DNA of 64,000 nucleotides from Paramagnetospirillum caucaseum. Its GTDB lineage: Bacteria; Pseudomonadota; Alphaproteobacteria; Rhodospirillales; Magnetospirillaceae. The translations under genes and the position numbers were made by a program. The notes under the pieces are model-generated. The model worked only from the letters and a program-made list of their open reading frames with translations. It ran no database searches and was not told the origin of the DNA. Shown piece by piece: positions 37,862 through 46,500 of this stretch. Positions within the stretch are counted from its first letter, which is position 1; every line of letters begins with the position of its first letter. The stretch spans positions 1 to 64,000 of the forward strand of contig NZ_AONQ01000017.1 in NCBI RefSeq assembly GCF_000342045.1, read 5' to 3'.

Positions 37862-37959
37862 CGAGGAGTTCAGCTAGACTCCTCGAATACAGGACATATC
37901 CACGCACAGTGCGGCTCCTCACTGTGCAACCGAGGCCGGGCGCGTCAACGCTCGGCCTC
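37862..37959. repeat. Array of three hairpins between divergent element genes
   Basis: Three different perfect stems follow one another. CGAGGAGT/ACTCCTCG lies at 37862-37885 (loop 8). GCACAGTG/CACTGTGC lies at 37904-37927 (loop 8). GAGGCCG/CGGCCTC lies at 37932-37959 (loop 14). As the flanking genes diverge, terminators are not expected here. An origin (vegetative or transfer) or a structured leader RNA is possible. Confidence 0.75.
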
Positions 37960-37985
37960 AATCACATTTACGATAGCGTGGCAAA

Positions 37986-38513
37986 ATGCGAATAGCAAAT
38001 TTGAGGCTGGCTCTGGCTTTCAGCCTGGTTCTTGGGTCAGTTCCGGCCATCGCCGCCGATGTCGCGGCAACCTGCTTCACCCCCGGCGAGGACTGCACCG
38101 GCCTGATCGTCCATGAGGTGGAGCAGGCCAGGCGCGAGGTGCTGGTGCAGGCGTACAGCTTCACCTCGCCACAGATCGCCAAGGCGCTTGCCGATGCCCG
38201 CCGCCGAGGTGTGGACGTTCGGGTCATTCTCGACCAGAGCCAGACCGGCCAGAAGAAATCCCAGATCGCAGCCGACACGCTGGTGATTGCCAAGGTGCCG
38301 GTGCTGATTGATGACGCCCACGCCATTGCCCACAACAAGACTATGGTGATAGACCGTAAGCGGGTGGTCACTGGGTCGTTCAACTTCACCAAGGCTGCCC
38401 AGGATCGCAACGCGGAGAATGTCGTGATACTGGCCGGTGAGGATGTGGCCAGGCGCTACGTCGAGAATTGGCACCGCCACGCGGATCATTCGGAACGATA
38501 TGAGGGCCGCTGA
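37986..38513 (+). CDS. Secreted phospholipase D-type nuclease (Nuc-like)
   Basis: 175 residues with a signal peptide (about 1-23). One HKD motif, HNKTMVIDRKRVVTGSFNFT, is near residue 118. Single-HKD proteins of this size dimerise to form the active site, like Nuc of plasmid pKM101, and cut DNA without sequence preference. DVRVILDQSQ and VQAYSFTS are further family marks. Two Cys near the start may form a disulfide. Nuc-like genes are common on plasmids and conjugative elements. It ends 23 bp before the convergent coiled-coil gene. Confidence 0.9.
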   Translation: MRIANLRLALAFSLVLGSVPAIAADVAATCFTPGEDCTGLIVHEVEQARREVLVQAYSFTSPQIAKALADARRRGVDVRVILDQSQTGQKKSQIAADTLVIAKVPVLIDDAHAIAHNKTMVIDRKRVVTGSFNFTKAAQDRNAENVVILAGEDVARRYVENWHRHADHSERYEGR

Positions 38514-38536
38514 ATACGAGTGGACGAGCCCTCGCC

Positions 38537-39316
38537 CTACGTCTTCGTGGCTTGACGCACCGCCTCATCAATTCTGGCCTGGGCTTTGATCCGAGCGGCT
38601 TCGATGCGCTCCACCGCATTCTCCACAGATGACTTGATGTTAGCGCATGCCTCGTCGGTCACTGCCCGGATGTTCCTTAATGTGGCATCCAGGCTCTGCT
38701 GGACTACCCGAGACGCACTCTCGGCAGCCAGGGACACAAAATCTGCCGCCTTGGCTCCTTCGGCAACGATCTCGTCGCGAGTGTGCTCCTCTGTTTGGAA
38801 AGCCTTCATCCTGGCGGTGGCAACAGCGGCGGCCTGCATTCGCGCCGTCGTGTTGGTGGCATATCGGTGGATTTCTTCTATGGCAGCATCCGCAAGTTGC
38901 CGGAGCTTGGCGATGGCGGCTTCCGCCTCAATCACCATCTCGTGAATTGACTGCTTGCCGGCATCCGATAATCGTTCCGACTGTGCATTCCCGATTGCGA
39001 CAATCGCCGCCTTCACGCTGGCCTGGGACTGGCGACCGCCGCGAGACTTGATCTTTGCAACAGCCATTTCCGCATCAGCAGCCAGACGGGCTGCCTGGAC
39101 CTCCGCATCAATCTGGATTTTGGCGGATGCGACCTGGGTGTCCGTCATAATCCGGGCGCTGGCCACGGTGCTAATCTCGGTGATGGTGTTGATGGCGGCG
39201 TTGACCTCGTTCTGGAAGACCCGTTCTGCCACCACCTCATCGGTAAGACGATTGTGCTCAATGAGGGCGTACAGGGCTTCGATGGACTGAACGCCTTCAA
39301 TCTTCTTGTCGGCCAT
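38537..39316 (-). CDS. Alanine-rich coiled-coil protein
   Basis: 259 residues from the ATG at 39316. Nearly all helical and rich in Ala, Glu, Ile and Arg, with heptad character from about residue 30 to the end (ITEISTVASARIM, AEAAIAKLRQLADAAIEEI, VENAVERIEAARIKAQARI). The C-terminal third resembles the signalling helices of chemoreceptors or apolipoprotein-like repeats, but no HAMP, membrane segment or MCP hairpin tip is seen. It lies downstream of the response regulator on the same strand, so the two may act together. Function unknown. Confidence 0.75.
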   Translation of the reverse strand: MADKKIEGVQSIEALYALIEHNRLTDEVVAERVFQNEVNAAINTITEISTVASARIMTDTQVASAKIQIDAEVQAARLAADAEMAVAKIKSRGGRQSQASVKAAIVAIGNAQSERLSDAGKQSIHEMVIEAEAAIAKLRQLADAAIEEIHRYATNTTARMQAAAVATARMKAFQTEEHTRDEIVAEGAKAADFVSLAAESASRVVQQSLDATLRNIRAVTDEACANIKSSVENAVERIEAARIKAQARIDEAVRQATKT

Positions 39317-39482
39317 ATCGCATGCCCATCCTGCTGTAATAGGCAACCATCTTATACTACTGAGACAGAGCATCAATGGGGCTATCAGCGCCTGGGTGGC
39401 CAGCCACAAATTATTCCTAGGTTGTTCACCGGGCACTCCACGGAATGACAAGCGAAACCGGCACCCTCTATCTGATCGTTAA

Positions 39483-40205
39483 TCAGGCATCTTCTTTGAT
39501 AGGACGACCTACCGGAGCTGCGAAGACATACCCCACCGCCCGCACAGCCCTAATCGGCAGGTTTTCTCCCGAGATGGTTTTGATCTTGCGGCGGAGTCTG
39601 GCCATTACAGCGTCGATGCTCCGGTCGTCATAGCTGCCAACTCTCTTCCCGAGCGCGAAAGCGATGCTTTCACGCGAAACCGGCTCCCCCGGATCAGCGC
39701 TCAGTATCTGAAGAACCCGATATTCGGCGTTTGTCAAAGGCACCATATGACTGGATGGCGTGATCAGTGACCAAGTGGAAGCATCGAAGCCCCATGCGGC
39801 TTGTTCGTCTTCGCCTGCTTTTTGTCGTGCAGTGCGGTTGGTGGTGCTCAGTCGCCACATCAGGCTATGGATGGTTGCTTCAAGCTCACGAAACTCCACC
39901 GGCTTGATCAGATATGCATCTGCTCCAGCGACCAAGCCCAACACCCGGTCGTCGAGGTGGCTACGCGCGGTCAGCATGACGATGCCCATCTTGGAATTGG
40001 ACCGCAGTCGCGCCGCGATGGAAAATCCGTCCTCCCCCGGCAGGTTGACATCGAGCACCACCAGGTCGGGGGTAAATGTCGGCAGCAAGGCGTCAAGCTC
40101 TGGACCGGAGCCTGCGCATTGGACAGTCATGCCGACGAGAGAAAGATAACGGGCGACCGACCGGCACAGATCAGGATCGTCATCTACAACGATGACATTG
40201 GCCAT
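39483..40205 (-). CDS. OmpR-family response regulator (orphan)
   Basis: 240 residues: a receiver domain (acidic pocket VVDDDPD, phospho-acceptor Asp in LVVLDVNLPGEDG, Thr in MLTARS, Lys in LIKPVE), a linker and an OmpR/PhoB winged helix (LTNAEYRVLQIL, SIDAVMARLRRKI, IRAVRAVGYVF). All phosphorylation residues are present, but no histidine kinase is found in the element. It may answer to a host kinase. It is followed by the coiled-coil gene. Confidence 0.93.
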   Translation of the reverse strand: MANVIVVDDDPDLCRSVARYLSLVGMTVQCAGSGPELDALLPTFTPDLVVLDVNLPGEDGFSIAARLRSNSKMGIVMLTARSHLDDRVLGLVAGADAYLIKPVEFRELEATIHSLMWRLSTTNRTARQKAGEDEQAAWGFDASTWSLITPSSHMVPLTNAEYRVLQILSADPGEPVSRESIAFALGKRVGSYDDRSIDAVMARLRRKIKTISGENLPIRAVRAVGYVFAAPVGRPIKEDA

Positions 40206-40648
40206 ATCAACTCACCACTCGATCAACTCAATTGGTACATCAAGAGCACAAACTAACATCAGAAGGAGTATGTTCAATGCACTAATTGATGGTGGTTGTT
40301 CTCTGATATGGGATTGCTGAGCGCCAATCCTGGAGCCATGCCATTCGGGTTGACCATTTTGCCGGCCCCTCCGGCCAATGAGACGACCACCCTCCGCCTG
40401 GTACCCACCCATGGTTTTTTTATCCACGACCCCTTCATGGGCCGGGCGGGGGTAGGGCCTCTATGCGCTCTTGCTGGCGGAAAACAAATATTCGCATAAA
40501 CGCAAATAACTTTCTTGACTATTGATGAAAGCAGCAATGGCAGTGATGCGGCCGCGATCTAAGTAAGCACTCGCATATTAGGCAAATGTGTTGCTTCGTG
40601 ATAGAACAGTGATGCAGCGCAATTGCTGTATGACTTGAAGAGGCAGCC
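40206..40648. other. 443-bp gene-free stretch inside the element
   Basis: AT-richer DNA between the divergent response regulator and the 69-residue gene. It must hold their promoters. An imperfect dyad TATTCGC-ATAAAC-GCAAATA lies at about 40489-40508 and a TTGACT hexamer shortly after it. No gene seen. Confidence 0.5.
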
Positions 40649-40858
40649 ATGAACACCTTCACCATCACCTTCAATGATAATCGCTTTGCCGGTACGGACT
40701 TGAGTGCGTCTAATTGCGTCGCACTTCTTCACGAGATGATCAAGCATGGCACGCTCGACTTGAGCGACGAGCATGTGAGCGGCTTGCAGATCGTTGAGAC
40801 GAGCAACGAGCTTGAGAAGAAGCTGTTGGCCATGGTCCCGGAGTTGACCCGAGGTTGA
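40649..40858 (+). CDS. Small protein of unknown function
   Basis: 69 residues, acidic, preceded by GAAGAGGCAG as ribosome site. A short beta start (NTFTITFNDNRF) and a helical rest. An 11-bp unit (CCCGAGGTTGA type) is repeated about three times across its stop codon at 40840-40871. No family recognised. Confidence 0.55.
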   Translation: MNTFTITFNDNRFAGTDLSASNCVALLHEMIKHGTLDLSDEHVSGLQIVETSNELEKKLLAMVPELTRG

Positions 40859-40871
40859 CCCGAGGTTGACC
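40840..40871. repeat. Short tandem repeat across a stop codon
   Basis: Three units of roughly CCCGAGGTTGA, the first with GAGTTGA. The stop codon of the 69-residue gene lies in the middle unit. Confidence 0.8.
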
Positions 40872-40913
40872 AGTAGGGGCGTCGGAGATGATCCGGCGCC
40901 CTTCTCGTTTGGC

Positions 40914-41576
40914 CTATGCCTCTGTGCGCAGCATGACGCGCCGGACGGACTCGGCATGCCAGGAACCGCCTCTAGCCGTCTTGATGCCCCTGCTGTTGAG
41001 GGCCGTGGCTAGAGCGCCATAGCCGACGATGCCGGCACGCTGAATGTCGCTGATGATGGGGCGCACGTTCGCGGCCAGAAGATCAGCAGCGGCAATGCGT
41101 GTTGCTGCGCTGGCCTCGTACTGGCCTTCTGTGCGACGGCCTCCCAGAGTCTTGCCGCGAGCTTTGCAGGCGGCCAGGGCGGCACGGGTGCGCTCACTTG
41201 TGCGTCTGGCCTCGTCCTCAGCCACGGCGGCCAGGATGTGCAAGGTAAGGCGGTTGGCGTGGGGATTGTCCACGGCCACGAAATCCACACCGGCCTCCAT
41301 CAGGTTCGAGACGAAGGCGACGTTGCGGGCCAACCTATCCAACTTGGCGACGATCAAAACGGCACCGGCCTTCCGCGCCGCCTTGAGCGCCAGGGTGAGT
41401 TGGGGCCGGTCGTTGCGCTTGCCGCTCTCGATCTCGACGTATTCGGCCAGGAGTTCCCATTCGCCGCCGTTGAGGAAGCCCATGACGGCTTGGCGCTGGG
41501 CTTCCAGGCCCAGGCCGGACTTGCCCTGCTTCTCGGTCGAGACGCGGAAGTAGCTGATGAATTTCCCGTTTGCCAT
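40914..41576 (-). CDS. Serine recombinase of the resolvase/invertase family
   Basis: 220 residues from the ATG at 41576. The catalytic Ser is in SYFRVSTEKQGKSG; arginines lie in KLDRLARN; the E helix is AEDEARRTSERTRAAL. A C-terminal helical HTH region closes it. The size is that of a resolvase or invertase, not of a large integrase. The element therefore has two serine recombinases with probably different tasks (dimer resolution or inversion versus integration). A 40-bp dyad lies 110-150 bp upstream. Confidence 0.9.
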   Translation of the reverse strand: MANGKFISYFRVSTEKQGKSGLGLEAQRQAVMGFLNGGEWELLAEYVEIESGKRNDRPQLTLALKAARKAGAVLIVAKLDRLARNVAFVSNLMEAGVDFVAVDNPHANRLTLHILAAVAEDEARRTSERTRAALAACKARGKTLGGRRTEGQYEASAATRIAAADLLAANVRPIISDIQRAGIVGYGALATALNSRGIKTARGGSWHAESVRRVMLRTEA

Positions 41577-41685
41577 AGTCCCCTCCAATATCAGAGCTTG
41601 CAGCGACGAACGCGGACGATGCCGACATAGGAGCGGTGGAATGCCCATTGGAAGTCGAGAGCATGTTTCATTGGGGTTCTCCTTG

Positions 41686-41725
41686 GTCATCACAGTAATC
41701 AACGCTCGTTGACTTATGTGATGAC
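41686..41725. promoter_or_regulatory. 40-bp dyad upstream of the resolvase gene (candidate res site or operator)
   Basis: Arms GTCATCACA and TGTGATGAC, inner arms TCAAC and GTTGA, centre GCTC. The 4-base segments between outer and inner arms do not pair. The symmetry suits binding of a dimer to each half. Confidence 0.75.
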
Positions 41726-41869
41726 AGGTATTTTCCCTGCTGGTAACCCGCTATTTTCAAATTTATCGCGATCTATACCAGACACGGAGGAGATGCCCGC
41801 GTGGGAATGCTTGTGTGGGTCTGGAATTGCTTTGGGGCAGTCCTGGCCGGGACTGTCGGCATTTAGGCC

Positions 41870-42187
41870 CTATGCGGCCAAGGGGATTTGGGCGACCTGC
41901 TGTTCTGCCTCCTTGGCCTTCCTGGCGGACCATCCACCGGCGGCTGGACGAGGGGTGCGGAATGGCGGGGTCAAGACGATGCGCCTGACCAAATCCGGGT
42001 TGGCCTCCGCGAAGTCGCAAGCCAGCTCGAAGCCGGTGGCCGTGCCGAAGATCCACTCCAACGCCTCCGCTTTGGCATCGTACCCCGGCCAGGGTAATGC
42101 CCCTGTCGCAGTGCCTCCCTCGCCTCGGGCGTCCTTGACCGCCTGAGCGATGATCGCCGACCAGAGGAGTCTTTCTTCGGGTATCAT
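41870..42187 (-). CDS. Small element protein, last gene of a five-gene block
   Basis: 105 residues, soluble, with a helical start (EERLLWSAIIAQAVKDARG) and a basic, Ala-rich C terminus. Its ATG overlaps the stop of the upstream gene by four bases. No family recognised. The EERLLWSAII and ALEWIF-type patches recall small helper proteins next to phage replication or packaging genes, but this is only an impression. Confidence 0.65.
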   Translation of the reverse strand: MIPEERLLWSAIIAQAVKDARGEGGTATGALPWPGYDAKAEALEWIFGTATGFELACDFAEANPDLVRRIVLTPPFRTPRPAAGGWSARKAKEAEQQVAQIPLAA

Positions 42188-43059
42188 GCTGGCACCTGTA
42201 GGGGCTGAAGTTTCTCGGGGTCACTGTCCGTCAGACGCAGCAGCTCGGCAATCAGGTCGGCTTTGGAGTGGCTGATCTTCCCGCCGAGGGCGCCCACGAC
42301 CTGCTTGAGCCATTTGGTGCCCCTGAAATGGGCCTCAGTTTCAAGCCATGCCCGGAAGTTCTCGGGCGTCGGCAGGGTGCCGGGGATCATAGCGGACGGA
42401 GCCGCGACCGGCGGTGCAGGTTCGATGGGAGAGTCCGCGGCGGTGTTGTCCAGGCTCTCGCCAGCACGCTCGGCAATCTCGGCTCGGATCTCGTCCTCCT
42501 CAGCCGGACTGAGGACGGTGATAACCAGATTAGCGGGCTTGTCGTTGTCCTGGTTCCCACCGGCGATGGCGGGGAGAAGCCCGAGCCGACGAAGGCCCTC
42601 TTCGCTCTCGCGAAGCGACCGGACCAGACCATTCATGGCGACCGGCCCAATCTTGCCCCGGCCCGCCACCACCTGATCGCGGGCCTCCACGACCACTGCG
42701 GCGTAGGCATGGGCCAACCCACGCCAGGACTGACCTCCGATTTCCGCCCATCGCTCGGCTTCGTCGAAGGCTTGCGCCTGAGTCTCATTTGCATGGTCGC
42801 TCCGTTCGGCGGGCGAGGCGGTGGCCACCTGTTGCGGCTGGGACTCTGGCGGGCGATCCGCCGGGGCTGGAGTCGTCCTGGCCGGTTCGGGCGCTACTGC
42901 CCCAGCGGCCTTGGCCCTACGGCGCTGTAGGCCCTTAGAAACGGCTTGTTTGGAAACACCCAGCAGCCGGGCGGCCTCGACCTTCGTCAACAGGCCCCGC
43001 TCGATGCGGTCCATCATGTTGTTGTCGAGACCGGCGAGGCCGGGGCGTTCGTCAGGCAC
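42184..43059 (-). CDS. HTH-containing element protein of unknown function
   Basis: 291 residues from a GTG at 43059, which overlaps the upstream gene by eight bases (an ATG at 43017 is the alternative). N-terminal HTH: LTKVEAARLLGVSKQAVSKGLQRRR. Then a Pro-rich linker, a helical middle and a C-terminal domain (FRAWLETEAHFRGTKWLKQVVGALGG). A DNA-binding role is likely. It could be a regulator, a partition adaptor or a small-terminase-like protein; nothing in the sequence decides. Confidence 0.7.
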   Translation of the reverse strand: MPDERPGLAGLDNNMMDRIERGLLTKVEAARLLGVSKQAVSKGLQRRRAKAAGAVAPEPARTTPAPADRPPESQPQQVATASPAERSDHANETQAQAFDEAERWAEIGGQSWRGLAHAYAAVVVEARDQVVAGRGKIGPVAMNGLVRSLRESEEGLRRLGLLPAIAGGNQDNDKPANLVITVLSPAEEDEIRAEIAERAGESLDNTAADSPIEPAPPVAAPSAMIPGTLPTPENFRAWLETEAHFRGTKWLKQVVGALGGKISHSKADLIAELLRLTDSDPEKLQPLQVPA

Positions 43060-43348
43060 GGCCCAGGCCCTTGCGGATGGCATCCAGGCCACGACCCGGC
43101 AAAGACGTCGGGCGTCGATAGGGCAAGGCGGTGGCGTTGCGGCGTTCCTGCCGCTCGGCTTCGACCTTGCGCTGTTCGACCTCCCGCCGGGCCGTGGCTC
43201 GGATTTGGGATTGCTCGGCTTCGTGCTGGCGCTCCAACGAGACCAGCTCGGTAATCTCGGCATCGCTCAGGATCGTGTCGTCGTCAACGGACATGGCCTG
43301 CCGCTGACGGTCTCGGAGTTGGGCGAGGCGCTGGGTATCAACCGACAT
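43052..43348 (-). CDS. Small basic coiled-coil protein
   Basis: 98 residues from the ATG at 43348. A charged helix (LVSLERQHEAEQSQIRATARREVEQRKVEAERQ, shown here only as a coiled-coil stretch of about residues 33-65) and a basic C terminus. The start overlaps the upstream gene by 11 bases. Unknown function, perhaps a scaffold or nucleic-acid-binding helper. Confidence 0.65.
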   Translation of the reverse strand: MSVDTQRLAQLRDRQRQAMSVDDDTILSDAEITELVSLERQHEAEQSQIRATARREVEQRKVEAERQERRNATALPYRRPTSLPGRGLDAIRKGLGRA

Positions 43349-43745
43349 GGTTGTTCTCCTCAAGGACACGATGGATGCCGACGCCGGCATGGGCGATGGC
43401 GGCATTCAAGAAGGCGCTGGACGATAGACGGGGATCGCCGATGGCCAGGGCCAGGGCGTCGAGAAGGACGAGCGTCCAGCCAGCCTCGGAGGACCGCCGG
43501 CCATTTTCGTTCTTCCAGCAGGCACGGGCGGCGGCAATGACCTCATTCATGGAGGCGTCGCTACCGCCATAGCTGGGAATGCCTTTGACCATCCGACCAA
43601 CCCGCTGGCGGCCAATGCCATACCGCCCGGCGACTTCGGGAAAGGAACGGCCAAGGAGACCCACTTCCAGGCGGATGGCGCATCTGGCAGCGGGGCTCAA
43701 GAACCTGCCGCTGGCGGACTTGATGACGATGCCGAAACTCTCCAT
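43338..43745 (-). CDS. Small HTH-like element protein
   Basis: 135 residues from the ATG at 43745, which shares one base with the upstream stop (TGATG). FPEVAGRYGIGRQRVGRMVKG near residue 37 looks like a helix-turn-helix of resolvase or sigma type. The C half is hydrophobic and helical (LVLLDALALAIGDPRL). Probably a regulator within the five-gene block; no family recognised. Confidence 0.65.
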   Translation of the reverse strand: MESFGIVIKSASGRFLSPAARCAIRLEVGLLGRSFPEVAGRYGIGRQRVGRMVKGIPSYGGSDASMNEVIAAARACWKNENGRRSSEAGWTLVLLDALALAIGDPRLSSSAFLNAAIAHAGVGIHRVLEENNHVG

Positions 43746-44458
43746 CACGCGCACTCCTTTAAGGTGGTCAGGGCGAGGTCGAACCGGGCCAGCGCGGCGA
43801 CCACCTGTTCGCGACCGGCGGCCAGTTCGTCGAGGGCCTGGGGCAAGCGGCGCTTGAAGTCGATGCTGGCCTTCAGCATCGAGACCCGGTCGCGGTTCGC
43901 GCCATCGTCCGCCAGTGCGGCCAGTTCCAGCAGCTTGGCATGGGCGGCCTTGAGCTTGGTGGTGGCGGCCTCATGGCCGGCCAAGGCGCGGTCGAAGCTC
44001 TGGACGGCGGCGTCGATGCCCTTGCCGTCCAGGCCGTGGGCCAGGTGCCGGACGCTCTTGAAGAAAGTGACCGGCGAGGTCGTGCCGCTATTGATGGCGG
44101 TGCCCTCCAGGGCGGCGGCGATCATCGAGGCAAAGCCCATGATGGTCGCCCGCTCATTCCCCACCAGCGGCATGTCGGCCAGCAGGCCCGCCTCGGAGGT
44201 GAACCGGGCAGCATCGGCAATCGGACGTTCGGTGCGGGCGCGGGCAGCTTCGACCTCGCCGGCCAGGGCGGCGATCTCCGCGATGATGGCGGCGGTGGCC
44301 TGGGCGCCGGTCAGGGCGGCCTTCAAGACCCCGGCGCTGGTGAAGAACGCTTCGGCGCTGGGGGCTGCCTCGGACAGGGTGATGCCAGCGAAGGTCGGGC
44401 ATCCAAGGCGGGGATGCTCACGGGTGTTTGCGAGAGCGGGGATGTGCAAGTAAGGCAT
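43745..44458 (-). CDS. Helical element protein, first gene of a five-gene block
   Basis: 237 residues from the ATG at 44458, set by GGAGG eight bases before it. Ala-rich and mostly helical, with a coiled-coil-like segment (IIAEIAALAGEVEAARARTERP region) and a second one near residues 150-190. No signal peptide or membrane helix. Unknown family. It heads an operon that diverges from the integrase gene across an AT-rich spacer. Confidence 0.65.
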   Translation of the reverse strand: MPYLHIPALANTREHPRLGCPTFAGITLSEAAPSAEAFFTSAGVLKAALTGAQATAAIIAEIAALAGEVEAARARTERPIADAARFTSEAGLLADMPLVGNERATIMGFASMIAAALEGTAINSGTTSPVTFFKSVRHLAHGLDGKGIDAAVQSFDRALAGHEAATTKLKAAHAKLLELAALADDGANRDRVSMLKASIDFKRRLPQALDELAAGREQVVAALARFDLALTTLKECA

Positions 44459-44747
44459 GCGAGCCTCCATAACAAGTGAAGTTCGCATGATAGTACCGAT
44501 GAAGAAACTAGTTGTCAAAAATGGCAGAAATCAAGAGGTTTTGCCCCATTGTAGATATTGAGATACGTACTTCTTATCTGTTTAAGCTGTTTCTTATTTT
44601 GACAATTTTTGTCTAACTTTCCATGAAATACATATTAGCTATTAGTTATGACTAAACCACATTTCTGATTTCTGACCCAAGCGGGTTGACCAAAGCCGTC
44701 TAGCTGACACAATCTCGCGATGATGTATCCCAATGTGAGCAATCAGC
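44459..44747. promoter_or_regulatory. AT-rich divergent control region of the element
   Basis: 289 bp between the five-gene block and the integrase, clearly richer in AT than its surroundings from 44500 to 44670. It contains a TTGACA hexamer within the palindrome GACAA-TTT-TTGTC, and a TTGTCAAAAAT copy near 44510. These suit a promoter-operator region for a switch between integrase and operon expression (inference). Confidence 0.55.
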
Positions 44748-46496
44748 ATGTCCACTCGAAAGATCGCCGCGATCTATAGCCGTGTGTCCACGGCGGCCCA
44801 ATCCGGTCCCAACAAGTCGTCCTTGGACAGCCAGCTTGCGGAATGCTTGGCTGAGGCCCGCCGGCAGGGGTACGAGGTTCCTGAACATCTCCAGTTTCAA
44901 GATGTCATGTCGGGACGCCGTGATGATCGCCCTGATTTCTTGCGCCTGATGGCGGCCGGTAGGAGGCGCGAGTTTGATTGTCTGTTTATCTGGTCTGTGG
45001 ACCGCATTGGCCGAACTCTCCGAGCTGCCGTCAACGCAGTCGGGGATCTCAAGGACGTGGGCATCACCACCTACACCGTTAAGGAGGGTGATCTAAACGA
45101 CACGATCCGCCTGGGTGTGCTGATTGCAATCGCGGCCCGAGAAATCGAGCGCATGGGAGAACGAACCATTCCGCCGAAAGAGCGCCAACGGGCCGCTGGT
45201 GTGTTCGTCAACGGCCAAGCGCCGTTCGGTTACCGGAAGCGGGCCGACAAGTCGCTGGAGAAGTGCCCAGGTGAAGCCGATGTGGTGCGGCGGATCTTCC
45301 GCTCCTGTACCACCGGCGGTATGGGGCGGACGCAGATCGCCCGCAGTCTGAACCAAGATCGGGTGCCGCCGCCCGAGGTGAAGGTGGTTCTCCCGGACGG
45401 CACCACCCGGAGAATGCGACCGGCCCTGATCGAAGCCGATGGTGGCGTGGGCGCGTTTACAGCCTGGTTGGAGAAGAATGGTGCCAGGGTAGACGGCATT
45501 CCTGAATGGCAATCGAGAACCGTGGCTCGGGTTCTGGACAACAGCGCCGCATGCGGTTGGCTATGGGCCGCCGAGCGGAAGGATAAAGATGGAAACCCCG
45601 TTCCGAAAAGGGAAACCGTAAAGCTGGTGATCCACGGAGGCCCAATCGTTACGGAGTCAGAATTTAACGATGCCGCGAAGGCCAAGGAGACCAGGAGAGA
45701 GCCTGGACGGCGACCAGGGCGGCGACCAGTAACCCCGTGGCTCTTGGTCAGCAAAATCGTCTGTGGTTCCTGCGGTAAGAACTATTTCCACACCGACTCC
45801 AAGGGTGTGCATTACTACGTCTGCCACGCCCGCAAAACCGGCAAGCTTTGCAAGGGGCCGTATCTCCAGATGGTGAAGGTGGACAACGAGGTGAAGGCCG
45901 CGGTGAAGGGCTTCATTGAGAACCGCATCGGTGGCCCGGCCAAGATCAGGGAGCTGGTTATGGGTCAATCGCTCCGTGACCGGCGGCAGCTCACGCAGAA
46001 TATCGAGGAGAAGGAAGCAGAGCTGGCCAGGGCGGAGATGGTGTGGAAGGAAAAGCAGGCCATTCTTGGGCGGCTTGATGAAATGGAAGTGGAACGTGCG
46101 AGCATTCCAGACTTAGTCGCTGATAACGACAGGGCAAGGGCCGAACGCCAGCGCGCTGCCTCGGCTCTCTCAGCCTTGATGGATCAGAAGTCCCTCCTCG
46201 ATACGGGCGTTATCGTGAGTGGGGCCGAACTGGACAAGATCGTCAATCGGATCGAGGCCGGCATGAGGAGCATGACAGCGACCGAGGCCGGGGAGGGACA
46301 GGACTCCGACGTGGTGTTCGTCGTGAAGGCTTTAGTGGATCAGGTGGTGGTCAATCCTGACCGGACATTGAGCATTCGGCTGGTGGACGATCCGGCGGCA
46401 GTCGCTCGGGTGTTTGCTGAAATGCTGCGTTCCGCTGTTGGTGACGTGCGGCAGGTTCAGGCGATTGGTGGTCGAGTTCCAATTCCTGAGATGTAA
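44748..46496 (+). CDS. Large serine recombinase (integrase of the comM element)
   Basis: 582 residues. Resolvase domain (about 1-160) with the catalytic Ser in YSRVSTAAQSG and arginines in SVDRIGRT. The recombinase domain spans about residues 170-300 (PFGYRKRADK). The zinc ribbon has CGSCGKNYF and CHARKTGKLC. A long coiled coil lies near residues 400-480 and controls directionality in this family. The gene ends 26 bp from the right junction, as is usual for attP-linked serine integrases. It should catalyse insertion at the comM TCAGCAG site. No separate excision factor is evident. Confidence 0.95.
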   Translation: MSTRKIAAIYSRVSTAAQSGPNKSSLDSQLAECLAEARRQGYEVPEHLQFQDVMSGRRDDRPDFLRLMAAGRRREFDCLFIWSVDRIGRTLRAAVNAVGDLKDVGITTYTVKEGDLNDTIRLGVLIAIAAREIERMGERTIPPKERQRAAGVFVNGQAPFGYRKRADKSLEKCPGEADVVRRIFRSCTTGGMGRTQIARSLNQDRVPPPEVKVVLPDGTTRRMRPALIEADGGVGAFTAWLEKNGARVDGIPEWQSRTVARVLDNSAACGWLWAAERKDKDGNPVPKRETVKLVIHGGPIVTESEFNDAAKAKETRREPGRRPGRRPVTPWLLVSKIVCGSCGKNYFHTDSKGVHYYVCHARKTGKLCKGPYLQMVKVDNEVKAAVKGFIENRIGGPAKIRELVMGQSLRDRRQLTQNIEEKEAELARAEMVWKEKQAILGRLDEMEVERASIPDLVADNDRARAERQRAASALSALMDQKSLLDTGVIVSGAELDKIVNRIEAGMRSMTATEAGEGQDSDVVFVVKALVDQVVVNPDRTLSIRLVDDPAAVARVFAEMLRSAVGDVRQVQAIGGRVPIPEM

Positions 46497-46500
46497 GAAG

